Assembly (NCBI GenBank): GCA_015178975.1
Contig: WHVD01000010.1
Location: 1 to 64,000 of the forward strand
From: Hysterangium stoloniferum
Taxonomy: Eukaryota > Basidiomycota > Agaricomycetes > Hysterangiales > Hysterangiaceae
Length of the DNA stretch: 64,000 nucleotides
Direction of reading: 5' to 3'
A program made the position numbers and the translations under genes. Below, in pieces: positions 44,072 to 55,306 of this stretch (positions are counted from its first letter, which is position 1; every line of letters begins with the position of its first letter). The notes beneath the pieces were generated by a model, which worked only from the letters and a program-made list of their open reading frames with translations, did not search any database and had not been told where the DNA came from.

Positions 44072-44110
44072 ATCATATATAATGTCAAAATGAGACAAGT
44101 CAAAGGAAAG

Positions 44111-44311
44111 TCAAAGGAATATTGAATTGAATATCATTGGAATTTGAGCTTGTAGGTTTGTGACAAGTTCCCAGAGCATGAGGCCAGTAATAGTAAGGTG
44201 ATGTTTAGCATGACAATACCATTCTTTGTAATTACCTAGGATCTTAGCTTGGCCTTGGTATATGTATGTCCACAACATCTGAAGAAGTGGGACAGATGGT
44301 GTGGATGTCAT
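44111..44311 (-). pseudogene. Shortened copy of the gag-like frame
   Basis: It matches the frame at 28940-29203 but lacks a few codons and its original start (MTSTPSVPLLQMLWTYIYQG). Confidence 0.4.
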
Positions 44312-44587
44312 GAAGAGGCAATTCTGCCCTCTGATGCTTGGTCTGTGAGAGTAGTAGCCATGGATAAAAAGGAAAAAAAATGTGGTTGAGATAGAGATTT
44401 CCTACAAGAAATTGTCATCTGGGAGATAGAGATGTCAAAATAGGCCCATAACCTGTGGAATAAGAAATATAATAACATTGAGACTGTCTAGTATGTATAT
44501 GGGATAATAGACTGAAGTTTCTATATCATGGTAGTCTCCTTTTTATACATTATCACAATTACATGTACTTAGCTGCTGGGAGTGTTG

Positions 44588-44880
44588 CCCCAATACTCAT
44601 TGGCAGCTCTTGCTTGTGGAAACCACTTCAAGAATATCCATGAAGCCTGATATTTCCAGTAAATTTTCAGGGTAATATTGCACTACTTGAAGCTTCTACA
44701 ATTTCTGTAGGGCCTGAGAATCACAGTGTCAGTTGGGGACAGCTGTTAAAGGCTGCATCTTTGTGACCTGGTCCTCCATACTTGGACTCTGTTGGAAAGG
44801 AAGGAAAAAACCGCTGCTGCTTTGCCTGATCAGGGGTGATGTGACCTGAGACATAAAGACTCCAGCCTATGTTCAGGTAT
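44588..44880. repeat. Inverted segment of the post-gypsy block
   Basis: The sequence from CCCCAATACTCATTGG to AGACTCCAGCCTATG is the reverse complement of about 29386-29690 in copy 1, while the flanking block sequence keeps the same orientation. The inversion ends at about 47551, beyond the inserted LTR. Confidence 0.85.
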
Positions 44881-44978
44881 TGTTAGGGTACGTACACGGC
44901 GGGTTTCTGGAGAAACCCGCAGGATATCTGGTAGGACTTGGCTTCAGCTTATAGGCTGCACCCTCGTGAGATCGTGTT

Positions 44979-45225
44979 AGAAATGGAAAAATACAATATC
45001 TATATGTGACAGACTGTTATAAGACCCAGGTTTGCCATCAGTTATATAAAACTGTTATAAGAGCACAAGTTGGCATCATAAGTCCTTATATATATGTATA
45101 TATAATCCATCATATAATACTAGACTATAGGTCCAGTAGCTCAGTGGTTAAGAGCACCTGCATATAAAGCCAGGAGGTCCTTGGTTCAATCCCAGGCTGG
45201 GTCAATTCTTTTCTATGCCTTTAAC
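44979..45225 (+). mobile_element. SINE-like element with tRNA-related part and 10-bp target duplication
   Basis: AGATCGTGTT occurs at 44969-44978 and 45226-45235. The insert has an AT-rich first part, a tRNA-like block at 45129-45203 and a tail TTCTATGCCTTTAAC. A similar tail (TCTACACTTTTAACA) follows the tRNA-like units of the insert at 58155-58562 when that is read on the minus strand. Confidence 0.75.
45129..45203 (+). tRNA. tRNA-like sequence (pseudo-tRNA of the SINE)
   Basis: GGTCCAG and CTGGGTC can form the acceptor stem, GCTC..GAGC the D stem, and CTTGG TTCAATC CCAGG a perfect T arm. A-box TAGCTCAGTGG and B-box GGTTCAATCCC are good matches. The anticodon arm (CCTGC ATATAAA GCCAGG) needs a bulge, so a working tRNA is unlikely. 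Confidence 0.55.
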
Positions 45226-45343
45226 AGATCGTGTTGTCCAATTTCAGACAGGTGGACAGGAATCCCAGGGAGTCCGGGCAGGGTTCGTGGATCAAGGGGT
45301 CGTAGGTTGGAGGTCATGGGTTGAGAGGTTGGGAGTCGAGATA

Positions 45344-46917
45344 CAGTGGCTTCCAAAACTGTCCCAATATTTTGGTAATTCTCAATAAATGCTTTATAAC
45401 CCACCAAGTAAAGTTTCTGAAATAGTGAAATTATTCTCACATATACCTTAGCATACTAGCTTTGATATACCAAAATATTACACAATATAGATGGATATTG
45501 GTGTCACAGTGAATATTTAAAAATGACCAATCATTGGGACAGTTTTGCAGCCACCCTTTTTGAATCAGATATCTTGTTATTCTAGTACTTTGTATGGCCT
45601 CCCTTAGGCTTTATTACAGCATCAAGTCTTCTGGGCATATTTTCAATCAGTTTCTGACACTTCTGAGGCTCAATCTTTGCCCATTCCACTTCCACCCTCT
45701 CCTATAACCCCTAAACTCCCTTTAATGGTGAAGGATATTTCTGGAGCTGTTTCTTCAGGGGGAATCAAAGATGTTCTATGGTATTCAGGTCAGGAGACTG
45801 TGCTGTCCAGTCTAATACCTGAATATGATTTTCAAAAAACCATTTTTGTGCCATCTTGGATATGTGTTTAGGTTATTATCCTGCTGGAAAATGGCCTCAT
45901 CTGCTGGAATATCCAAATCTTCAATGCTCTGGGACAAATGCTGAGCCAGTATCTCCACATATTGTGCAGAATCCTTCCTTCCTTCAATCTCTGCAAGCAT
46001 TCCCACTCCATTCCAACCCATACAGCCCTACACCATGATATCTCCACCTCCATACTTGACTGTAAGCTGGGTTGTCCTATCAGAAAGTGGTTCTCCAGCT
46101 TTCTTCAACACATATTGATGTCCATATGACCCAATATTATTGATATTGGTCTCATCAGACCACAAGACCCTTTTCTGATCATCCACAGTCCAGTTTTGGT
46201 ACTTGAGGGCAAAGCTTAACCTGGCCTTTCTATGTTGAGCCTTGAGCAAAGGTATTTTTGCATTGACTACAGCTTTGAAACCATGCTGTTTCAAGGTCCT
46301 TCTGACTATTTTGGGTGAGACATGATATTTATTGATGGAATTAATGTAGTGTGTGGCCTGGATAGCATTATCTAGTTTGCCAGAGGTGATTTGATATATG
46401 ATCCTCCTTTGGTCAGTAGGAGAAAGCTTGGATGGACATCCTCCTTTCAGGTTTTCTTTGTCTATCTCTATCTCCTGAGCAATTCTACTGATAGTAGATT
46501 TGCTAAGACCTGTTGTAGAGGCTACATTCCTATTGGAGAGTCCATTTTGTAGGAGGGAGATGGCTTGTTCTCTTTTGAGAGGGGAAATAGCTTTCATGAT
46601 AAGAATGATAGTTAAAATGTGATGTTTCATGTCACATATTAATTAGAACATCAAATAGATGTCACATGAAGTTTCTTGTAATTTTCCTGGCCCTCTAGAA
46701 TATAATATGATATGATGAAATGTGTGAAAAGAGAGGGTTGCAAAACTGTCCCAATGATTGGGCATTTTTAAATATTCACTGTGACACCAATATCCATATA
46801 TATTATGTAATATTTGGGTATATCAAAGCTAGTATGCTAAGGTATATGTGAGAATAATTTCACTATTTTAAAAAATCTAGAATTACCAAAACATTGGGAC
46901 AGTTTTGGAAGCCACTG
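45344..46917 (-). mobile_element. Complete-ended Tc1/mariner element (1,574 bp)
   Basis: Terminal inverted repeats start CAGTGGCTTCCAAAACTGTC on both ends and match for about 40 bases with one difference. The element is flanked by TA (45342-45343, 46918-46919), the Tc1/mariner target. It encodes one transposase on the minus strand, broken as described for 45577-46630. The nearly identical ends suggest a fairly recent insertion. Confidence 0.96.
45577..46630 (-). pseudogene. Tc1/mariner transposase with one stop and one frameshift
   Basis: The N-terminus carries a helix-turn-helix: REQAISLLQNGLSNRNVAST then TGLSKSTISRIAQEI, a second helix region (SPTDQRRIIYQIT..NAIQATHYIN), and the catalytic domain with WTVDDQKRVLWSDETNI (first Asp region). 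After GGGDIMV the Trp codon of VWG has become TAG (46028-46030). In the same frame GCMGWNGVGMLAEIEG and EAIFQQDNNL (second Asp) follow. A one-base deletion near 45872 then shifts the frame, after which MAQKWFF, IQVLDWTAQSPDLNTIEHL (third acidic residue) and LIENMPRRLDAVI complete the protein. Full length would be about 340 residues, normal for the family. It is close to intact but cannot make full-length enzyme. Confidence 0.93.
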
Positions 46918-47551
46918 TAAATAAGAGAGATAGATGTGCTGGAGCCTGTGGGCTCTGACTAGCATGAGTGGTGTAATTCAAGTAGGAGTTTAGAGCGGAA
47001 AATGTATTAGATTACTGGGGGGAATCTAAGCCGATTTTCTGACTGGATTGTATGTACAACATCTGCCAGACTGTATAGACCATGGAATGAATGACATACC
47101 AAATCCAGTAATGATGAAACAAAACTAGCAAAACATGAAATGAGAATAGTAAACACCAAATTTGGTGTTAGGAATGGGATGGAATGGAGTGGTGGAGTCC
47201 GAATCGTGACAAATCATAAACCATAATGGGAAATGGAGCAGGAGCAGAGTCTGAATCGTGACAGGTCATTTGACTAAAATGGGAATGGGGCTCTGTTAGA
47301 GGGATGATGGGTTTTCCAAGTGGGGTCTGGTGACTGACGAGTGGGACGAGGTCAGACATGGACAGTGATGGAGTCTGGTGGGTATTCCAGTGACTGATAC
47401 ACAACATAATGAAGTTGAACGTAGACAAGTCTGATGTATGGAGTCCAGCGGGAATTCTGGTAAACTGACAATTGGTGCATATAGGGCGTGGGTGCGTATA
47501 AGTTAGTGCCTGGAGTCCGGTGGGAATTCCGGTCGTAACAGGTATAGACCC

Positions 47552-48240
47552 TGCTGAATTGATTAGTGGCATTTCCTTCTGCCACCCCATGCAGTGGTGA
47601 GTTGGGATTTAACAGGCACTGATATTTCAGTGACTGTAAAGTACTACCTTTCTGAGTGTCCCTCAAATAAATGGAATATCTGCCTGATGCTATAGTGTGA
47701 CCCCCACAAATAGCACAGCAATCCCATGAACTTCCTCATGGGTTCCCAACAGATACCAATAAATCCTGACAAATGTCAACTCTTATATTAAATACACATT
47801 GTGGTGAAATACATATATGTCTTTGACTGAAATTGGACTGCTGTGGGTCTAACCCATTGTAATGTCATATACCTGAGTTAAGACCCTGGGAGGACCAGTC
47901 ATTTTGGACCAAATGAGCCTGGGAGCACCATTCAAGACTTTCATATGAATCAAGCAGTAGTGACATTTGCTACATTCTGTGTTGATAATCTATTAATTTG
48001 TTAGAATATAGGGCTGTGCGAGCATGCATAAGGTGCCACACTGGCAATTTGCCACCCTATTGTTCTTTTGAGTTTGGCTTAACCCATTATTGCCATATGT
48101 CTATCATTCTCAAGGTGTATATAACTAGTATAGATTTCTTGTACTTACACTATCTGTTTACCTCCTACGAGACACAGAGGGTCAAATGGAAATCACATTC
48201 ATCTTTGCTTCTGATTATTTGAGCTTCCAGATTTTATTCC
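47552..48240. repeat. Post-gypsy block, copy 3, right part
   Basis: It matches 29690-30119 (TGAATTGATTAGTGGCATTT onward) in direct orientation, plus an extra segment at about 47999-48240 not present in copy 1. Confidence 0.82.
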
Positions 48241-49183
48241 AACATAATTTAGGATACATTATGAGCAAAAGTTGTGAGGTTGTGTTTTCTCCCCCCAATC
48301 AAGCTGACATATGTTCGGTCATGTAACTTTATACTGTATTGCCACATTTCCAGATAATATCCAAATCATCCCATGGGGAAATATTGATGTATTGAAATCT
48401 CTCTCTTGTCCTATATGTTGAAATGCAACCTTCGATCCGGCAAAATTGCGTGTGAAGTCATAAACTTTTTCACATGTGATAGATTATCTATGCCTCCAAA
48501 CGAGTTACCTACGGGTCAACTTATGTACTGAGCTCCAAGTGCGGTAAATTTCTCCATTTGGTCATAGCGACAAGAACTATATATGTGAAGGTTGTTGAGA
48601 TTTCTTGATATTTGTGGAAGCCCATTGAGGACGCTTGGAATTTGCTGCGTTTTCTTTGTCGTTATAATATATTAGCTGGTATATTCAATGCAGTCGATGG
48701 ACTCCTCACTACGGGACTTTACAGTTGCTCACTGATCAGTTGTGACCTACAAGTCTTTTGTCGCACCCTTCACCTAAACAAAAATTTGATGTATATTTCC
48801 GAGAAAGGCTAGCCACGAAAAGACGAGTTTGCCGCCCCGTCGACTCCTGGTCTATGATGTGTGAACAATTCCGATGTATTGGAGGGAAGCTACACCACAG
48901 CCCACAACCATCAGCAAGCAATATCTGATGTTATACTTCTTAGAATCTCATCGGCCTCACTTGTTCTATATCTTACATGTAAATGATTCAAATAACTCCG
49001 ATCCAAGGCTTACAGAAATACGTTGACACATAATAAACATTCCGTTCCTGACGCCTGCGAAGGTGACCAAGCCCTTCATTGATCATGACGACGACACCAA
49101 TGATGGGTTGAGTTTAATATGGTATAATTAATATAAAATATAAGATGACTAGGTGCGCTGGTAATCTTCATCACCATCCTCCA
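48241..49183. repeat. Downstream flank of Cys/His-gene repeat, copy at 49 kb
   Basis: It is homologous to 30130-31091, with small deletions. Confidence 0.82.
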
Positions 49184-49784
49184 TCAATCGTACTCTCGTT
49201 TTTCGAGATCCTGCTTCACCGCCCATTCCACCACCTCCCTGTCAGCGATGTTTTGGAGACCTGGATCTCCCGGGTGACTATATCCAATTTCCTTAGCTAT
49301 TTGAACATAGCTGCAAATTATGAGTGTTTGCAGGAGGTCTGAACACTCTGCGCACTATTAGAGTATGGTGACGTAGGAGTAATATGACATCATACCTTGT
49401 CTTGTGATTGTATGTTTTCCAGACCGGTTCACACATGTGATTAGTATATTTAGTTTAGTGTTCACTTAGTTCTGTGTTGTGCACACATGTTCACTGCACA
49501 GACCAGTGCACAGACTATGTATCTTAGTATATAGTTACATCCAGATGAGAGTAGTTATATCACCGGTTTATACCTTTCTACCCACTCCTCTCTTAGTGGC
49601 TATGCTCCAAGTGATGAGAGTCCTCATACTGTGATAACCAGGCTTGCTTATTCCAACACACACCCCCTTCTGATGCCCTGCTCCTGGAGCGCAATATTTG
49701 CAGGGGACAGACGAGTTTTGAACACTCAGGACTGGATATCACGTGATTCCGCATCTCTTGGTCCGGGGAAAGTTTTGTGGCAAG
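49184..49784 (-). pseudogene. Cys/His-rich repeated gene, last-exon fragment with insertion
   Basis: 49184-49355 and 49666-49784 together encode the last part of exon 7 (PGPREMRNHV-like to EKREYD), split by the element at 49356-49665. At 49785 the sequence jumps back to a point matching 37545, so this copy is truncated by a junction with the next repeat copy. Confidence 0.75.
49356..49665. mobile_element. About 310-bp insertion, relative of 6393-6540
   Basis: It starts TATTAGAGTATGG and ends near TTCCAACA, inserted within GCGCACCCCTTC of the exon. The flanks GCGCAC and ACACAC give only an approximate target duplication. The internal ATATCACCGGTTTATACC is shared with 6393-6540 on the opposite strand. 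Confidence 0.7.
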
Positions 49785-50414
49785 AATTACATGTGAAGGT
49801 TGTTGGGATTTCTTGATATTTGTGTTGGAAGCCCATTGAGGACGCTTGGACTTTGCTGTGTTTTCTTAGTGGATATACATAATGTATTAGCAGGTGGTAT
49901 ATTCAATGTAGTCGATGGACTCTCGACTACGGAAATTTACAGTAGCTCACTGATGAGTTGTGATCTACAGACTTTTGTCCCACCTTTCATCCATACAAAA
50001 ATTTGATCTATATTTCTGGGAAAGGCTACCCACGAAAAGACGAGTTTGCCGCCCCGCCGACTCCTGATCTATGTTGTGTTCACAATTCCATATTGGAGGG
50101 AAGCCACACCACAGCCCACAACCATCAGCAAGCAATATCTGATGTTATCCTGCTTAGAATGTTATCGGCCTCTCTTGTTCTATATTTTACATGTAAATGA
50201 TTTAAATAACTCCGATCCAAGGCTTACAGAAATACGTTGACACGTAATAAACTTCCGTTCCTGACGCCTGCGAAGGTCGACGTTACCCTGGTTGTAACCA
50301 AGCCCTTCATCGATCATGACGACGAGACCAATGATGGGTTGAGTTTAATATGGTATAATTAATATAAAATATAAGATGACTAGGTGCGCTGGTTATCTTC
50401 ATCACCATCCTACA
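49785..50414. repeat. Downstream flank of Cys/His-gene repeat, copy at 50-52 kb
   Basis: It starts within the flank (AGAATTACATGTGAAGGTTG) and is closest to 37545-38176. Confidence 0.82.
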
Positions 50415-52417
50415 TCAATTATACTCTCGTTTTTCGAGATCTTGCTCCACCGCCCCTTCCACCACCTCTCTGGCAGCGATGTTTTGGAGATCTGGATCTC
50501 CCGGGTGACTATATCCAATTTCCTTAGCTATTTGGACATAGCTGCGAATTATGAGTGTTCGCAGGAGGTCTGAACACTCTGCGCACCCCTTCCAATGCCC
50601 CGCTCCTGGGGCGCAATATTTGCAGAGGACGATTTTGAACACTCGGGAGTGGACATCACGTGATTCCGCACCTCCCTTGGTCCGGGGAAAGTTTTGTGAC
50701 AACTGGGGCAGAAGTCACTGATGTATTTCTTTCTCTTTTCCCACTTTTCGCTGGTGTTAATGATCCACCCATCCTGAAGTTTCAGGCGATGGGTGCGAAT
50801 GGCGGCCAACTGATCCCGCACGTGCACCACCCAGTGTTTAAATGGATGGCGCAAATACGTTGAAAAGTTACATGGCATCTTGGGGACGTATTTAGGCCCA
50901 TATGGGCAAGGCTTTTCCCACGGAGGTGGAGATATGCGGCCAAGGGTGGGTAAGGTTTGGAAGGACGAGGAAAATGTTGGTGTTGGACCATGGGAAGATA
51001 TGAAAGCAGCCTCAACGGGTGAATTCCCGCCGATCCGCCGATTTCCGGGGCTCCTGTGTCCTGGGAAGGAAGGCCATCGCCTCCTGCCGACGGTTCAGGA
51101 CTTGTGTTTAAAATTTGTGGGTTGGCGGAGGAGCTCCTGGTGATATATTGAATTAGTAATTGAATTTAGGTGTAATGAAATAATGTCTATGCGCCCCGTC
51201 AACCCAAGGAAAGGCCATTGGCCAGTGTGGCGTCCGTTGTAGTGGAAACCCGTGCACATAAGCCGGATTGGACGCCAAGCTACACCCCACACCACAGTGA
51301 TCAGCAGATTTATCGTGAACTTCAAATAACAGCAGTAATACCTGAGAGAGCGACCTGGAGTTGTAAACGCGGCTGCAGGGACAGTGCCACCCGGATTTGG
51401 GAGAGATGCCAGGTTAGTAGATATTGAAGCACTTGTGGCAACTGTGGAATTAGAATCCCTGAGTTTTCATTGCAATTGAATTCAAATTAATGACACGTCT
51501 GGACTAAGCTTATATTTTGCATACCCATTCCATCCAGCGAGTGACGAATACGACGAAATGTAAGTATCCTGTATCCCCGTCAGTCGAGCTGTCCTGTAAG
51601 GAGATTGTCTCCTATTTGGAAGCGCCGATAGACACTGGGGTTGATTAAGAGGGGAGAATCCAGGATAACAGTAATTTTCTTGGGTATGTGCCTGCAAGGC
51701 ATATACCTCTCCGAGTGGATCTGGGTGTGGGGTGATATAGCTGGATCGAACAATTTGTGAAAGGGTCATAAGTATTTCATTGCAATAAACTCACTCATAC
51801 TCATGGCCATGTGTGAAAGAATGACTGGGTAATGCAGGTAGGACAATGCCGAACCGCTCACTGTAATCCTCAATGGTCACTTGGGAAGAAGCCATTTCTC
51901 TAGGTGGGGGATGGGTTTAGAACGTGAAATTATCAAAAGTGAAAAGTAATCGGTAGGTCTGGACTCACGATGTATAAACAAACACCTGGTTGCGGTCGCG
52001 ACTGGAGGATGAACTGGAGATAGGAGGTGACGGGATCCTTCTCATATTGCAACTCGTATTTCCAGTGCCGACACTGAACGAGTTGGCATCAAAGACAGGA
52101 TTCCGGAGAGGATGCCTATACAACGTTTCAAAATACGGAAGGGAAAATAACGATTGTCAAAGCACATACCCATCATGAGAACCGTGGTGATGATAAATGG
52201 GTTCCGGGGGACCCAGATCAGCAAACGGAACGTTATGGTAACCCGCAATTGATTCTCGTGAGTCGGTCTATCCACGAGCCCACCCTGAGTATATCCTTGA
52301 GGAGGAACCGACTGGAACACATGGTTGAGTGTGCACCGGCACACCACTGAAGCCCATAGGGTAACCTTCATTTGCTTGGCTGTGCCGACAATAATATGAC
52401 CACGGATGAGATGACAT
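50415..52417 (-). pseudogene. Cys/His-rich repeated gene, seven-exon copy with frameshifts
   Basis: The ATG at 52417 opens MSSHPWSYYCRHSQANEGYP. A 2-base loss (CAACCATGTG against CAACACCATGTC in the 41-kb copy) shifts exon 1. Splice sites match those of the 41-kb copy (donor GGTATGTGC near 52168; exon 4 DTYISSYSSLAGWNG near 51540). Exon 7 encodes HPFKHWVVHVRDQLAAIRTH and FCPSCHKTFPGPREVRNHVM. It then has the same one-base deletion as the 31-kb copy before LCKYCAPGAGHWKGCAEC, and ends at 50415. A 4-base deletion in exon 6 (ATGTCTATGCG against ATGTCTACCTATGCG on the plus strand) may affect a splice donor. Exon 4 also has substitutions introducing a stop. Confidence 0.8.
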
Positions 52418-52881
52418 TGTAGGAAACGTTGATGGTATAATTCTCACTCATATTGACCACACTGTTCCTGCTCTTTAAAGACAGACTCTGTAAGGAGTGG
52501 AACGCCATCCGTCCTACACAGCAGAATAATAGATAAATGTAGACTTAAAGTCGTCTTAAACGCAACTCACGTATGGTTGAGGTCGATAGCACCCGTGGGT
52601 GGATTCTCACTGGACCCGCCTCACTATATTGCATTAATGAGCACAACTGTTGACAAACAAATCACGGACCATGACGGAGTGAACTCACAGATGGGGCAAA
52701 GATGATGAAGAATAGAAGGCGTGTGCGGGGTGAGTGGACTCAATGTCACTGTTAAATCCAATATCCATTCTTTTGATAATAGGAGATAACTGTACAGTAA
52801 GTGGGGCGTGGATTGTGAAAAGCTTCGGTGGAAAGCTAGTGGACGGAGTAAGAGTTTAATCAAGGTTCTAGTATCGTCGTT
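52418..52881 (-). repeat. Upstream flank of the Cys/His-rich gene copy at 52 kb, continuing at 54039-54330
   Basis: It matches 41145-41620. The match resumes at 54025-54330 after a LINE insertion. Confidence 0.8.
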
Positions 52882-52895
52882 GATTCTATCAGCAA

Positions 52896-53692
52896 GGGGC
52901 CTTGGCCGCAGAGCCAGTGTCTTCGATGCTGAGATGCTTGCTCTTGCGGGTGCTGCTGCCCGCCTCACCAACATCCTTGACCACCTCCCTACTGTTACGC
53001 ACATCTCATTTATGGTTGACAATCAGGCTGCTATATCATCAATATTTGATGTGTCCCCACATCCAGCCCAGCTCTGCTCCGCGCTTTTTCGCAAGCATGT
53101 TGATTCGCTGCTGTCCTCCCGCCATTACATCAATGTTGAAGTTTCCTGGGTCCCAGGACATACGGGCATACAGGGAAATCAACGCGCTGACGCACTAGCT
53201 AAACAGGCCACAACAGCCAGGGCAGTACTGCACTCAACCATAACCTGGGCCTGGGAAAGGGCCAAAGTCCGCGCAGTCAAAGAATGGGGCAAAGAGTGGG
53301 CGGCCAAGCCACACACTAATGCTTCCGCTCTCGTCCTCACCAAACCACTCTCGCTCAAACTCGCTGCCATCCACAAAGGTTTCACTGGTTCCCGTGCACA
53401 GCACACTCGCCTCATCCAAGCAATCTTTGGGCACGGCTTCTTCGGGGAATACTACAACCGCTTCCTCCCCAATCTGCCCACTGCATGCCCCTGTGGGTAT
53501 GCACCCCTCCAAACGCGCGACCACATCTTAACGAGTTGCCCCCTTTACGAAGACTGGCGTGGGCCCCTACGAAAGGTCTCACACGGTCTTGACCTGGCCT
53601 TTCTGCTGGGTACAAAGTCTGGGCTCAGAGCAGTTGCAAAATTTATCTGCCAAACCTCTGCCTTTGCACCACGCCCTTACGAACCTCCTTAG
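52896..53692 (+). pseudogene. LINE ORF2 C-terminus: RNase H and zinc knuckle
   Basis: Reading in the frame that ends at 53692: SVFDAEMLALAGAAARLTNI (catalytic Glu), ISFMVDNQAAISSIFD (catalytic Asp), VEVSWVPGHTGIQGNQRADA (Asp), LAKQATTARAV, then a terminal cysteine cluster CPCGYAPLQTRDHILTSCPL typical of Tad1-like LINEs. Endonuclease and reverse transcriptase are missing because of 5' truncation. The frame is open without stops; upstream codons (52808-52895) belong to host repeat DNA and are not part of it. Confidence 0.93.
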
Positions 53693-54024
53693 AGCCACCT
53701 GGCTCCGTCGCGACGCCGACTCCCCCGCTCGCCCCACACCTCTCCCACAATCCCTCCACAACAGATCGTCCCTGAACGTCATGGCCGATGTACATATCCC
53801 TTTCTTGGTCTTCTTTTTCTTTTTCTCCTTCTAGCTACATCTGACTCCGTACGCCGACTTTCACCGTCCCCACCCTGACTCGAGCCCTCTAAAATCCATC
53901 GTAGCCACGAAGCTCACTCGGAACTTCTTACCACCGTAGCATAGTTTCTCTGGGGGCCTTTCCACCCCCTAGCCGCATTGTTGCTTGAAGCGGGATACAA
54001 ATATAACAAAAAAAAAAAAAAAAA
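52896..54024 (+). mobile_element. 5'-truncated LINE with poly-A tail and 14-bp target duplication
   Basis: GATTCTATCAGCAA occurs at 52882-52895 and 54025-54038. The insert ends in a run of 17 A (54008-54024). The unfilled site at 41602-41615 (GACTCTATCAGCAA) confirms the insertion. The GC content is clearly higher than in the surrounding DNA. It carries only the 3' end of a non-LTR retrotransposon. Confidence 0.96.
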
Positions 54025-54330
54025 GATTCTATCAGCAAACTTAAATAACATATAACAAAGATGACATCGATTGTTGTTACTTGTGGGTTTGTAAACGGAC
54101 ATCGCGTCGCAACCATTATGTTATATTGGTTCTATCACGAAAGCTCGCTTAACGGTGAATGAATCGGTGGGCGGTATTTGACAGGCTGCCCTTAACCTGA
54201 TCCAAGAAGAGGAACGGCACAGCCGCGGAACAGGAAATTCGACGATTCCAAGTTTAGTTGAAAATAGCCGATTACAGAATCTGTCAACTAAGGTACACGT
54301 CATCAGGAACCAGCACCCTTATGTAATCCA

Positions 54331-55077
54331 TTATAATGCCGAGAGCGGCAAGATGTTCAGTTTGAAATCTTGAAAAATTTAAATCGCAGGAAAAGGTAGG
54401 AGAGTGTATAAAAGTATTTAGTCATTCCCGTACTTTTTATGAAACTCTTTCTTGAGTTCGCTGAGGATTTCAGGGGAAGTGTGCGGTGCCATGGTGCTTT
54501 GGACAGTAAACCCGGACAATGACAAGGCTCTCTTGTTCGGTGACCATCAGGTGACCTGCCTCTGGGGTTGGGTCCCCCATGCTCGTGGTAAAAGGACAAA
54601 GAGGCGGATGACAGTGAACAGGTTTGGGGATCCTCTGAATTCACTGCTCTGTCAAAGTCGGCAGCCCTCAACCGCACACCGGTGTCGCCTGCGGACCGTC
54701 ACTGGCACCTCCTAAACCATGACCGCAGCCTGGCAGCGGTCTTTTCTTCCTACCCACCCTCGAATCCAGCATTCACTTATGCACTAGCAATGCAAGACTT
54801 CGGTGTGCCTGCAGCCGTCGTCGACGCCTGTTAGCAGGATCTCGGGTTCTTCCTGGGGCTTCGGCCCAAATGGTATGGTGCTGTTTACTGGGCAAGTTCA
54901 GCGCAATCACCTCTCTTTATTCGACCATCCTGCCAACCACCACTTGCTCCGACGCATCCGGCCTGCTTCCTCTGCATTCTTTCGTAGATACTATAGTAGC
55001 TATGCTCTATACGATGCTACGGAACCGCTATGTATCTTAGTTATGCGACGTGGTATATAAATGTATTAAAAAAAAAA
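54331..55077 (+). other. Unrecognised coding-like remnant ending in a poly-A tract
   Basis: Plus-strand peptides KALLFGDHQVTCLWGWVPHA (about 54523-54580) and, after a frame change near 54615, QVWGSSEFTALSKSAALNRT, SNPAFTYALAMQDFGVPAAV and LGFFLGLRPKWYGAVYWASS look like one protein interrupted by a frameshift and a stop (54832). A run of ten A occurs at 55067-55076 after GTATATAAATGTATT. It could be the 3' end of a LINE or a retrocopy; I do not recognise the family, and no target duplication was found. Confidence 0.45.
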
Positions 55078-55306
55078 GATAAACCTGGAAAACGAACTTC
55101 CTTTTTAGTCCAGCATCGGAAATTAAGTCGGCAGCAATGATGGACTTTGGATTCACATAATACCAAATTTAGTATGATGCACTGCACCTCAACACCTATG
55201 TCGTCGAACTCCAAGCAAACAACTCACCTCCAAAAAATATCTTTCACAATGTAACTAGTGCTCGGCAAGTGGTCAACAGAATACAACATTGCAATGTAAA
55301 TGCTAA

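Larger units (their letters stand above)
42759..44587. repeat. Post-gypsy block, copy 3, left part
   Basis: It matches 28315-29385, but starts mid-block at GGGGGGCTCACCAATG with no gypsy pol to its left. A solo LTR is inserted at 43351. Without the LTR and one ATCAT, the flanks read continuously like the 28.9-kb copy (AATGARATCATATATAATG). Confidence 0.88.
44881..47540 (+). mobile_element. Solo LTR (about 827 bp net) carrying a SINE-like insert and a Tc1 element
   Basis: It starts TGTTAGGGTACG and ends CCGGTCGTAACA, flanked by GGTAT at 44876-44880 and 47541-47545. Two later insertions lie within it: 44979-45225 (10-bp duplication AGATCGTGTT) and 45344-46917 (TA duplication). Removing both with one copy of each duplication leaves an LTR closely related to 8664-9514. 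A perfect palindrome GCGGGTTTCTGGAGAAACCC (44899-44920) lies near its start. Confidence 0.93.

Noticed and set aside
45129..45203. A working tRNA gene
   Set aside because: The anticodon stem needs a bulge and the block lies inside an insert with target duplications, so I call it a SINE-derived pseudo-tRNA.
52808..52895. 5' part of the long frame read into the LINE RNase H
   Set aside because: These codons are repeat DNA in front of the target duplication. The open frame continues into the LINE by chance.
53234..53524. Overlapping minus-strand frames in the LINE segment
   Set aside because: They are shadows of the RNase H frame in GC-richer DNA, with no domain of their own.
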